Shown piece by piece: positions 45,401 to 55,981 of a stretch of 64,000 nucleotides of DNA. The stretch comes from Hyaloperonospora brassicae (taxonomy: Eukaryota; Oomycota; Peronosporomycetes; Peronosporales; Peronosporaceae). Numbering within the stretch: position 1 is the stretch's first letter; every line of letters starts with the position of its first letter. Made by a program: the position numbers and the translations under genes. The notes beneath the pieces are model-generated. The model was not told the DNA's origin. It saw nothing but the letters and a program-made list of their open reading frames with translations, and did no database searches. The stretch lies in assembly GCA_947650285.1 (NCBI GenBank), contig CANTFL010001484.1:372001-436000 (forward strand), written 5' to 3'.

Positions 45401-46598
45401 AGGATTGGGACGCGTATCGCTCAATCCGAGTCTTCTCATCGAGGACACTTTCGTCCATCGATGAGCTGCTGAGAACCCGTTCGTTCTCAGCAAATACTGT
45501 TGCCGACCGAATATCGGCCACATACTCATCCTCTGTGACGAGTGTGCAGATCTGCTTAACTTTGCCACTACGCAGATCACGCAAGAACCGTTTCAGTTCT
45601 AGCGTTGGCAACTGAGTTATCTCCGAAGTTAACTTCGGAGGCACAATCAGATCAAGCGTATAAGCGCCTACGCTTGATCCGTCATTAACCAAGACGTTAA
45701 ACGTATCGGTTACTTCCTGGGAACTTCTTTCCACAGGTTGCTGAGGGCCTAATCCCTCAGCAAGCGACTCTTGAGGAATTCCTTCCTCAAGTACGTGGGG
45801 ACTTATTCCCTCGACGTCTTCCGACTGTGGCTGTGCAACCACAGTCAGGAACCGATCCTCTACGGTCGACTCTCCAGTCGACCTAGGATTTTCATGTTGC
45901 CCCTTGGGGGCAACAGACTTCTTTCTTCTAAGATGCTGCCCGCTAGGCATGCATCCATGTCCCGGTCCACTCGACTTATTCGAGTGGTGGACCTTCGGCG
46001 CAGCCTGTATTCCTGTACAGCCGCCGGGAGCTTGTTTTACAGTGTAGTGATCAACTACACTGTGATCTTGTGCAGTCGTGCTAGCGACCGTACCGCAAGT
46101 GAGGCCATCGCACTCACTCGCAGAACATCCACACGATTGTGGACGCTCCAGATGTTCATCAGATGGCCATCTGATGAACAAGCGGCAGGCATCTTCACGG
46201 ACCGATGCTGCCAGCTCACCCTTGGCTCGTACTTTCTGAGCCAAGGTATTTCCAGGATGACATCGAATTTGTCATCCGGATCCAGTACGATGAAGTCATC
46301 ATCCCCAGTGTTCGCCCTCCAATGTGTAGTGCATTTCTACTACACGTTTCTTAACGGTAATCGATGCGCCTGTTGCAAGGCGCACCGTCATCCTCGTGAG
46401 GGGAATGTCGCGCTCAAAGAACTTGAGCCTACGACCCTCTAGTAATTGGCGACGAACAAAGTAGTTCGACGCCCCACAGTCTACTAGGGCACGAAGCGAC
46501 AAATCATTTGTCGCTTCCAACTTCAAGGTGATGAGCGAAACGTCATCACCAGGTGCAGAGACACACAATGATTGTGTATCTGGAGCAACTTTCGTCAA
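42348..46598 (-). pseudogene. gypsy-2 pol: protease, RT, RNase H, integrase
   Basis: Protease (46598-46299, ALVDCGASNYFVRRQ, a Cys where Ser/Thr is usual), a linker frame (46244-45192), and one TAA at about 45190. Then one 705-codon frame (45179-43062) holds RT (SYFDDVSVHS), RNase H (VCDASDFAIGCALM), integrase zinc region and DDE core (DFVFGFPEDIHKNN, DHPETDGQTERANR). The integrase jumps from EEILRGYVHS to FYVNGLSHPRMP, which looks like an internal deletion relative to gypsy-1. The C-terminal part (42815-42348) continues in another frame with a chromo-like KYIGPFCVLHA. Confidence 0.92.
46154..46179. repeat. 26-bp perfect palindrome
   Basis: gttcatcagatgg followed immediately by its exact reverse complement ccatctgatgaac, with no loop, inside the gypsy-2 protease-RT linker. 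It is the longest of many inverted repeats in this element. Confidence 0.95.
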
Positions 46599-46648
46599 GA
46601 GATTTGCAAATTATCTTGAGGGTGCTGGATCAGTAGGGCGCTCCGCCC

Positions 46649-47779
46649 CTACTGACCCCGACCCTTTTTTGATGGTCCGTCTCGCTGTTGTGGCTTCGCA
46701 ATAGCGCTGGACCCACGCTCATTGCCCTTTATGGCAAATGGTCGTCCAATTCGCTCAGTATTGTTTGGTACTGGGCGTGGAGCACTACACTCGTATGCGT
46801 AGTGCCCTAACTTCTGACAGCGATTGCACTTCTGCAATCGCTTGTTGTTTGAAGAGCGAGGTCTCTCGCTCTCAACATAGCAGAGATCCATTGGTTCTGA
46901 ACCTCCGATCTCTTTTCGTCTCGTTGGGCGGTAAGAGTTTGAGCTAGCATGAGCCTGTCTCATGCTAAAGTCTTCCTGTTCCGCGGCTGATATCGCTTCT
47001 TCAAGCGTATTCAGCTCAAGGCGGAACAGGTGGCTCCTGACGGGCCCTTCTGCGAGCCCTTGCATAACCACCGTAATCAACGTGTGTTCATGAACTAGGT
47101 TAGCAGTTGTGCTACTCGCTAGGAGTCGTATATGTTGTGCGTAAGCGTGCACATCACGCTTACCCTGCTTGAGTTTCAGGAGCTCAGAACGAGCCCTGAA
47201 CTCAGCTCGTGGCGGCTCAAACGTTTGTATGAGCCGGGACTTGAAGTCATCTAGCGACCTAAACACATGTGGGTCGCTACTCTAGAGCCCCAGGGACCAA
47301 GTTTTGGCACGCCCTGCCAAGTGGGTCTGAGCAAATGTGAGTTTCATTTGCTCATATTCGACGCGACGAGCCATTAAGGCTCTGTCGAGTTCGACAAACC
47401 ATAGTAACAGGGAGTCCTCCGAAACTCCACTGTACTTGAAGATGTCAACCTTCATGACCTCACGACGACGCGCATGTGCCGTCCCGCCCACAGCAGCATG
47501 GAATTGCTGCTGTCTCAACAGCTCCGTCTGTTGGGCACCGAGTTCTCTCAACTGCTCGGCCTGTTGGAATTGATGCTGTCTCAACATCTCTGTCTGTTGA
47601 GCACCGAGTTCTCTCAACTGCTCGGCCTGTTGAGAGCTTTGCTGGTGAAGCAAGGCTACTTTTTCCCTTTCAGCGACAAGTTCACTTTGAATGAACTTGG
47701 CTATAGCGGCATGTTGTTGATCTCTGTCTAGAGACTCCAACATGGCGCTAACGGCGAACTCGCCTACGGTAGAACTCAT
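46649..47779 (-). pseudogene. gypsy-2 gag
   Basis: Starts MSSTVGEFAVSAMLESLD. An N-terminal coiled coil contains two 22-residue tandem repeats (QQAEQLRELGAQQTELLRQ). A retrotransposon Gag domain follows, then the CCHC knuckle CNRCQKLGHYAYEC near 46810. A single in-frame TAG at 47282 interrupts it. The stop at 46649 puts protease in another frame. Confidence 0.9.
47501..47632 (-). repeat. 2 x 66-bp tandem repeat within gypsy-2 gag
   Basis: Units 47501-47566 and 47567-47632, in frame, duplicating 22 residues of the Gag coiled coil. Confidence 0.95.
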
Positions 47780-47893
47780 TCGTTATACCGCACCCCATTC
47801 GATGTCACTCAAATGGGTAAACCCTTCACGCGTGGCGTGAATGGTCTCTTCATCATCCAACATGTTCATGTTGGATGATGTGGTCCTTGGAAG

Positions 47894-47911
47894 GACTACA
47901 AAGTGCTACCA
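47894..47911 (-). other. gypsy-2 primer-binding site
   Basis: TGGTAGCACTTTGTAGTC on the minus strand, 2 nt after the 5' LTR. It is almost identical to the gypsy-1 site. Confidence 0.75.
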
Positions 47912-47913
47912 GG

Positions 47914-48306
47914 TGTAACGGGGCACACCCTTGCGCAACTTAACGCAAGGGATTTGGGTGCCCCGACGGACGTACACGTGGCGAGCGAGGAAGCGTAGGT
48001 AGGGTAAAAGTAGAACTGTTATATTAATAAATTAAGTCTTTAAACTACTGTCTCTTCGTTTGACTTAACTTCAATTATACTAATATAACTGCAGTGTATG
48101 GTGACGTCTCGTCACCACTCATTGCGCGCGTCTTGCGGCGATTGGTGGGTTGATATCATCAAGATATCAACCAATGAACAGACTCTTTGGTCGACCCTTC
48201 AATATCACCGAAGTGGTGATATTGTTTTAAAGAATATTCAACTTCATATTCTTTAGTGTCACTTTTCTTAAAGTGACAATTCCATGTAACGGGCTGCCCC
48301 GTTACA
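47914..48306 (-). repeat. gypsy-2 5' LTR, hairpin-rich
   Basis: 393 bp, TGTAACGGGG...CCCCGTTACA, with the same hairpin series as the 3' LTR. Confidence 0.94.
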
Positions 48307-48310
48307 CCTA

Positions 48311-51003
48311 CAGTCCAAGATTGACTCCTCCTGACGGTAGGCACCATTCAGGTCGGGTCCAAGTTCCGCGACTCGAACATCCTTTGGAGCTTCGATGTTC
48401 CGAACGTGTTGCGTCACTGCAATTACCTTGTCCTTGGGGATGTACACCTTGTATCCCTTCGTCTCAGCACCCTTTCCAATGATGATGCCTGCTTTACCAC
48501 GTTCCTCAAATGATTTATTCTTGGCGTCGATGTGCACCGTGCATGTCGATCCGAAGGCGACGATGTCGTTAAGCGCAGGCACCTTATTCGTAAGAATCTC
48601 CATTGGAGACGCTCCTCGTAGGTTGGCCTTGGTCCTACTTCGATTTAGTATGTATGACGCGTACTCGGCAGCGTCACCCCAGAATGTCTTTGGTAAGTTT
48701 GAAGCGAACAGCATGCTTCGAACCATATTCATGATGGTTCGATGCATCCGCTCAGCCTTGCTATTACTGGCTTGGTTTCGAGCCTCGCTCACTTGACGGG
48801 ACACACCAGTTGTCGAGCAACATCTATCCAGGGTCTTGTATTCACCTCCCCCGTCTGTGCGCAGTACGTGGACCTTGCAGTTGAACTCGCTCTCGAATCT
48901 CACCAAGAAGTGCTTGAACTTGAGGGCGGCAGCATCCTTGGTCTTGGCCAAAAAAATGCGACAATAATTCGATCTGTGGTCGATGTAGGTGACCAAATAG
49001 CGATTTTTCAAGCGATCACGCGGGGTCATCGGACCTTTGAGGTCGGAGCATATCACTCCTCCTATCACGTCGATAGGGGACTTGGCTCCCGTATCCTTCC
49101 TTGAATGTGTCACTTTGCTTTGTTTTCCTTGAGCACAAGCCATGCACTTCGCACGTCTCGTATCCGTCAGCCTTTTGCCCGAGCCTGGGTCTTTGGCCAT
49201 CTTGACTATAGTTTCAACACATAGGTGCCCCAGTCGGCGATGAAATTGCATCAAGGTACCACACTGAACATCCGAGTCGGATTCATATTCAGATGAATTG
49301 AGAACAGTCATCATCCCCTCTTGTGGTGTGTCAATAATGCCCTTCCTGTAATGTTGCACTGCAATAACCAGTACGTTGTTGCACCGCTCCACATCCATGA
49401 CTGGGACACCACCAATTCCTGAGGTCAACACGCGCTTCCCTCCCCGGTAATCCAGTACGCATCCCTTAGCTTCAAGCTTTCCATAGGAGAGTATGTTCCT
49501 CTCGAGGTTTTCCGCGTATTGCACATCGAGGAGCGTCACCAAATTCATCACTCCGAGTGCGAGGACTTAAATCTCAACAGCGCCTTGATGGGTGATCCGC
49601 AGCACACTTTCATCGGAGGCTGCGGTCAGACATTCCCTTTGGCAAGGAGTCGAGTTGATGAGGAGGCTGAGATCGTTAACCAAATGACGGCTAGGTCCAG
49701 TGTCGAGTATCCACTGACTCTCATGTATACCCGTGCTGCCGTCAATTGTGAAGACGAAGTTCGATCACGGGTTCTTCTTCTTCCTTTGCTGAGAACACAT
49801 CACCCTGAAATGTCCTACTTCTCCGCACAGGTAACATGATCGATCGTCACTTCGCTCTTGGCTCTTGTGTTTGATCTTCGCCTCCACATCTTTTGGATCT
49901 TCCACGACGTTAACGACGTCCCGTCCGAGGTTCTTGGCGCGCGTGTCCACCTCATTAGACTGCGCAAATTGCGCCAATTCCTCAGCTTGACGTAGATGGT
50001 CCACTCGATTATTGTTTAACCTGGACAACATTGTCGTGCGCATCTGCGGATCGGCATAATGTACAATGTTATCCAGCACCAAGCTGTCTACACCGCCGCA
50101 GGCATCGCTGACAGCTGTGAGGTACAAAAAATGGTCTGTCCAGCTTCTTTGCGATGCCTTCGGTGCCGTGAAGAGCTTCATGCTTTGCGCCGGCGATATC
50201 TTGGTGCTAAAAGTCTGCAACAATCGTTGCATTGCATACTCCAAGGTTTGGCTTTCGCGCCACCATGTCTCGACCTGCCGACGGTAGTACGTCTGCGCCT
50301 TGCCTGCCAGGTGTTGTCCAAGGACATCAACCTTGATGTCCTCCGGCCATCCAAACCCGCATGCGCGCTCCGCGAAACCAATTTAACGGACAAATTCCTT
50401 GCCCCATTTAAGGAACCCGCTACCCAGACCATGGTAGAGTTCCATGCCGTCAAAGGGTTGAATCGCGAGTTTCCGATGGCGTGCGTCCGGCATCCCTGCA
50501 GCTTGCTGCCCAAGGTGTACATACATCCCGTTCGGCATACCCACACCAGGTTAATAGCCAGCAGGCATCTCTTGCCTAGGTTGTGCTGGTCCTGGTGTCG
50601 GACCCATGTTGACGTCCGCCACGATCGGGTTCACTGGTCGTTCGTCAGCATATCCTTGCATGTGATGTCTTGCCCCGAAATATGTCACTGGCGACACATA
50701 CGGGGACCTTTTGGGAGGAGTGGTGTGCTCCAAAGCCTGGAGGGTCATTCCCTCTCCTACTCCCAGGGCCGAGCCAAAAACTGACTCTGGTGACCCCTGC
50801 CGGTCCTTGCCACCTTGCTTGTTATGGGAGACCTCCATCCGATTCATCCATTCGGATAGGTCCCCGAGCATGGCTAGCACCTGGTTCATCGCCCCTATGG
50901 GCGCTGCCGACTTTTCTTCCAGGTGGCCGTCGGTAGACTTGTTAAAACCACCAACGATCACAGCAGGTGCAGCTTGATTGACCGCACCCGCAACACGCTT
51001 AGT
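48311..51003 (-). pseudogene. copia-3 gag, protease and integrase (pol 5' part)
   Basis: One frame from the 5' LTR edge to the gypsy-2 insertion point, broken by stops at about 50551, 50390, 49765 and 49567. Gag includes QTLEYAMQRLLQTF and the knuckle CYLCGEVGHFRVMC (near 49805). The protease reads WILDTGPSRHLV, and the integrase has HRRLGHLC...CMAC and the core CSDLKGPM, RTDGGGEY, NSKAERMHRT. The first ATG after the LTR is well downstream, so the gag start is unclear. The 49590-49780 section recurs inside Crypton-1. Confidence 0.9.
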
Positions 51004-51322
51004 TGTGTCGCTACTGTTAGAGCGTAGTAGTGCACTTGGTGCAAAGTAGGTGGAAGTAAAAGTGAAATATATTGAGTGTTTAGCATGACCTTCCTCAACA
51101 CTACGATATGTATGACCAGACAAAACGAAACTGCAACTTGACTACAACAAGTCACATATGACGTCCGTCTCTCGCAGTCCCATGTGTCAACCTGTCACAT
51201 GGCGACCGTCTCTCGTGGTCCCATGTGTCACCCTGTCACATGGCGACCAGCCAATCAGGTGACACCGTACCATGGTATAGTACTTGAACCTAGAAACCTG
51301 TCAAATACGATAGTTTCTTACA
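51004..51322 (-). repeat. copia-3 5' LTR with two 41-bp repeats
   Basis: 319 bp. It matches 38162-38521 except for the absence of the middle 41-bp unit (array 51165-51246). Confidence 0.9.
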
Positions 51323-54300
51323 GCTACGCTATGGACGTTTGTCTTAGCCATTTTCAAACAGGCAAGAACTTCATACGACTCTACTGTACGGCAAGTTGTG
51401 GAGAGATAGCACACCCTGGGCCGTAAGTATATTGTTTGCAGTGACGCTATAGAGATACCGCGTGACAAAGATGCTCGTTAATGGTGTGAATGTCGTAGCG
51501 CGTATATAAATATTGAAGGGCTTCTTACGTCAACAGGAGACGTCATTCAAGATGATCTATTCTTACTGTGTCACGAGAACGTTTGTTGCGTTCGCAAGCG
51601 TGTCAGACTTACCGCGCTGACGTCGGTGTATGCTAAATATAATCGAAAGCAAGGAGATAGACACACTACTGTCATGGACGAAACATGTAATGAAAGGACA
51701 ATAAAGCGCTAGATTAGCCAACATCAAATTTTGTGGTCATGCGCAGCCTGGGCACGCGTATATTTATATACGATCGATAGCGCTTTCTTTCTGGCACGAT
51801 CGCCATGACTTGCGAGATCGATGCTGTGCAATTTACAGCGCTAAAACATGGTGGCATTCTGCGAACGCTTATTTTGTAGGCGGGAGCTTTTTAGCTGCCC
51901 CGCACTACCTCAGCGTACACCTTCTGCGCACAACGATGGAGAGGTTTAACCCGGCTTATCTCGAGTGTCGCGAGGGTTGCTGTGCGGGCTCCTTTTAAGA
52001 GAGGCCTCGCAGTAACTGCTCCTAAGCTAAGTGTCGCGCGGAGTGCTAACCACTTTATGCGCACACTTACACGATAGAAAGAAAGTGTAAGACTGATTTA
52101 TATGTAATGTGTTTGAATATAAATCTAATAGACTATTGGCTAAAACTCATTGATTGGACGCGCGCTCCTGTGATAAGCTGTCCCTACGTTGCGATCTTGT
52201 AAAGATCGCGGATGACGTCGATCGATGACGTCACACTGATATGTCTTGTGTATACACACCAAGCACAACATCAGCGTGGTTACACTTGTGTGTACCACAC
52301 ACACTTGAGTAAGTACGCCTTGGCTTAACCACTTAAGTGATAGGCCTAAGTGCGTCTGCGCACTTAGGACCCCACTTTGGTCAACGTTGTACTAAAGTGG
52401 CCCATACTTTTGTACCGTATGACTAAAGTGCGTGGGACGGAGTTGACTCCGTTACATTGTTAGCCGTGTAATTTGTTACCGATGCACATTTGCTTTATAT
52501 TTATGATACGGCTGGCGCCACACAGCTGGCACATAGGATCTGAGAGCGGAAGGCGTCGAAACGGCCCGCACTCAATCTTAGGCAAGCAAGCGCCTAGTGG
52601 CGCTCTAGTGACTTCTTGAACCGACTATGTTAAGACATGCGCGGTATCTGGCAATCGCCCAGGATTTCATTTAAATATACCTGACGTTTATAAAGGAAGT
52701 CAAAAGAGCATATATAAAGATCCAAACAAGCAAACGACAGAAACAGCGGATAAGCTCTAGGACATGCATGTTACAACGTCGAACTTGATTGGTATGTACC
52801 GCACTACTTTTCAACCTTTCGGTTTGCCGGCCATCACAGGAAATCTTGTGTACCAAGCTAATTCGGATCAGCCATTCCACACTAATTAAGGTTTACGATT
52901 AGTAAGTTAGCACTCTCACTTTTTAATACACCTAGTGTCCCGCTAGTACTTACATTATCGCAGTGAACTACCGCAATATACTACGAGATTTTACCAACAC
53001 CAAAGACCAATCCTCTTTATATTTGCGTGCGGGATATTTATGTGAAACCGTATCTCTATTTTAGCCAATGCAAGTTACGCAGTCGCTTATTTATCGCCGT
53101 TTTGGACAAAAGTAAATTACTTATCGTGATCGCTAGAGGAACGATAGCCGTAAGAACGGCGACTAGCCATTCTTCTCAGGACTGTCGGCACAACGGCTAC
53201 AAAGTCGAGGTAAGTCGGTACGCCCTATGCGCTCATAACGACTAAATCTGCGTGTCGAGAGTGAGCGAGCTCTGTGCTGTAAAGAGCCGATCAACAAGAT
53301 TACTAAACAACAACGGCGATGGCACTCGATCCATTGTCTACAAAGATAATGTAGCGTAGCGTTACATTTCAGCGGTTGGCATATAAATTTGGGTTGTCTG
53401 AGCATTCGCTGCATAACTTTTGTACTGCCAGCTCCATGCTTAAGAAGCGCATGCTGAAGAAGCGCTGTTTACTTCACTCGGTCGGATCGTGCGCTCAGAA
53501 AGCAAAGTGTCGTCCTTCAGAAGTTGTGCTGGTATCGCAACAGCGCGTACTTGACAAAAATGGTGGCAAAAAGGGGCCAAAGAATAAATTGAACGATGAT
53601 CGCGAGATTCACGCTCGATCAGTCAATGTGGTGCTTGATACAAACCTTTTTTTCTGTCATCTATTGTTGCAGAGCGTTAGTTCAGAATGCGAGGCTTCCT
53701 ATCTGCAGGAACATGCGCAAAGGTCAATGATTGTCACTCCTTAACGGCGAAATGAGTCTCTCCTTTGGGTCGATATAAATTAGCTCATTCTAACAATTAC
53801 CGTGCGCGACTCCACGAGCTATTAGAAATTACCCCTCGCGCTGCATGAGCGGTGAGGATTCCGTCACGCTTTTAGCAACGGTTGCTACATTTACGAACGA
53901 GATGCTTAAAATGACTGACTTTGTGAGCCATACCATCAAATCTCCGACCTCCGACACGCTCTGACCGGGACAAAGCCAGTACGAAATTGTGTATTAGTGT
54001 GCAATTTTGTGCTAATAACTATAAGTGAACAGGGGAGCTCAAAATTTGAAAGATTGAGGCAAACTGATTGTCCATGTGTGCGTGCTCGAAAGCAGGATTA
54101 TTCGTGCTGATCTGCTTCACTTCATCCTAAGTTGTGCCAACATGTCAGCCTACCACGTCATGTGTACTGTGGGCTAGTTGTACATGATAGTACTTCAATG
54201 TATACGCACGTGCACCCGTGTCCATGTATATCCATACGCGCATACTTGACTGCGAATTAATCGGTATGTTGTATTCAATGACAGGTAAGCAGCCACATGT

Positions 54301-54870
54301 TGGACTACATGCCGCCCGTGTGCTATCCGTATGACGCGTTTCCCCGTGCGTAAATGGTGTACAGCGTGGTTGCTGTGTTCGACAAAACTCTGGGCATCAG
54401 TGATGGTATTACGTGACACATGTATCTAAGCTGCTAGCTTCTCGCATCCGTGTGTCAGGTGCCCATCGGTCTCGACATTGTCGACAGTCCGCTTCGCAAG
54501 CAGTGGATAGCGTTGGCTACGATTGATCGGTCGTCGACGATGAGAATATGCGTTCTGTACTTACGACGAGTTAATAGTTGATGGAGCGTTTTCAGTGGAT
54601 GCTGTGACTGCAGTGGGTGAAGTGCCGTAGATATGTGGATGGGTGGATGGCAGGTTGCTCACTATGTTCGACGTTCTTTTTGTGGCTGCTTGAACAGGAT
54701 GGGCTTCAACCCGTACATCCAGTGCGATCCAACGACCCACGTCAAGCACTCGCATACTCATGGGCTGAAGAAGGTCATATCGGAGTACGCAAAGGTCGGC
54801 TCTTCTTGTAACGGGGAACTGTTGACTCGTACTGGTTGACCAGTATGGACCATACTTCCACTTACGACAG
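51323..54870. other. Gene-free region with a possible old LTR
   Basis: No recognised gene. The frame 53376-53744 (plus, 122 codons, Lys-rich) has no domain. 52140-52456 is hairpin-rich (see separate entry). 53927-53963 shares accat(g/c)aaatctccgac with 26222-26256 near Crypton-1. Confidence 0.5.
52140..52456. repeat. Possible solo gypsy-type LTR, hairpin-rich
   Basis: Ends ggagttgactccgttaca at 52456, like the gypsy LTR ends here. It contains consecutive hairpins: gcgatctt/aagatcgc (52191-52209), cctaagtgcg/cgcacttagg (52345-52368) and ccactttg...taaagtgg. The left boundary and target duplication were not found. Confidence 0.35.
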
Positions 54871-55242
54871 TGTTGACAGTGCCCGGCTAGGTGTTGAAGG
54901 AACACAGAGGAAGGAAAGGAGACTAAGTCGTCAGACTGGTCTCTGGTAAAAGTAAAACTGTATAAATACAATTATTCCAATAACTCCTGGAATTTTCTGT
55001 TGTCCTGACTTAATTATACCAATCTTACTAAATGTATGATGACGTCTACTCATCACCCATTGTGCGCGTCTAGCAGTGATTGGTTGGTTGACATCATGAC
55101 GATATCAACCAATGAATAGACCCTTCGGTCATCTCAACAATATCACCATGTCTGTGATATTGTTAAAAGAATATCCGACGTAATAATTTTTATTGTAAAA
55201 TTGTTTTAATGAAAATTTCATGTAACGGGCTACCCCGTTACA
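54871..55242. repeat. Solo LTR related to gypsy-2
   Basis: About 372 bp. Clear similarity to the gypsy-2 LTR from ggtaaaagta (about 54950) to the terminus catgtaacgggctaccccgt followed by taca, including the block atatcaaccaatgaa(t/c)agac. The first 80 bp is diverged, so the left edge is approximate. No internal element is attached. Confidence 0.75.
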
Positions 55243-55981
55243 ATTCTCGTCCAATCATGTGTAGAGAGTTTGCTTGCGACAAGAGCGTGAAAAATAGTGA
55301 CTGGTACGGGAACCAGCGCATGTTTTAAAATGTAAAGATCAAGAGAGGGAGAGTACACAATGTTGTGAAGATAACAAAACTGACAACAATCCTGTTTCGT
55401 GCGAGTTGGCCAAATGAATGAACAAGGAGAAGGGGTGACCTACGAGATTGTGGGTGGCAACGTGTTTGGGTAGACTACAGAAGTCGCCAAATTCGTTGAA
55501 ACCAAGAGTGAGCTTTAAAGTGGTGAATATGCATGTGGTCGGTCGGAAGATCGACTCTAATCATAGATGATTGATGCGTGTTCGTAGCTCTGACCACGAC
55601 TGAGGTCTAAAGCAAGAACGGTGTCGTATACTTCCAGTCGCACTACAGCGACAAGAAAAGAACCATGTGCGAGCCCAATCCGTACATGATGTATGATAAC
55701 CGGAAGAAAGTGTACACGACGACGGAGAGTTAGACCTTCTAGCACGACAATTACACGCCGTCACGTGATACGATTCTCTCATTTCCAAGAACATTTTGAG
55801 CGAGCTGACCTCGACGGTAAAGGTTGAAATGGATTATTGTACTATCCTGTATATACGCTGTATCATAAGAGTCAGGACGAGCTAACGCGTCTCGTCGATC
55901 TTGTTCAAATGTACTTGTTGTATTGCTCATTATTTAGTGCGATATCACTCATCCGATATACAATGGCGTGAAGACCAACAT
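55243..55981. other. Spacer between solo LTR and Crypton-2
   Basis: No gene or repeat recognised; short frames only. Confidence 0.5.

Larger units (their letters stand above)
40339..48306 (-). mobile_element. Ty3/gypsy LTR retrotransposon gypsy-2 with an antisense ORF
   Basis: Inserted in copia-3. LTRs are 40339-40729 (391 bp) and 47914-48306 (393 bp), with ends TGTAACGGGGCA...TGCCCCGTTACA that are inverted repeats of each other. The primer-binding site is 47894-47911 (TGGTAGCACTTTGTAGTC) and the polypurine tract 40730-40743 (minus strand AAGGGGGGGGTGA). Flanks CCGAC and CCTAC form a one-mismatch target duplication. gag, protease, RT, RNase H and integrase are on the minus strand, and a long broken antisense ORF is on the plus strand. 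The whole element is dense in short inverted repeats. Confidence 0.95.
38162..51322 (-). mobile_element. Ty1/copia LTR retrotransposon copia-3, interrupted by gypsy-2
   Basis: LTRs at 38162-38521 and 51004-51322. On the minus strand the 5' part (51003-48307) encodes gag, protease and integrase, and the 3' part (40338-38489) encodes RT and RNase H. gypsy-2 lies between them. The polypurine tract (ACCGAGGAGGAG) abuts the 3' LTR at 38522-38533. No target duplication was found (AAAGT against GCTAC). Several in-frame stops indicate an old element. Confidence 0.93.

Noticed and set aside
51003..51322. Initiator-tRNA primer-binding site after the copia-3 5' LTR
   Set aside because: The sequence after the LTR (ACTAAGCGTG) does not match the block seen in copia-1 and copia-2, so I do not extend that claim to copia-3.
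53376..53744. 122-codon Lys-rich plus-strand frame
   Set aside because: No domain, start context or conservation visible; it may be chance in a gene-free region.
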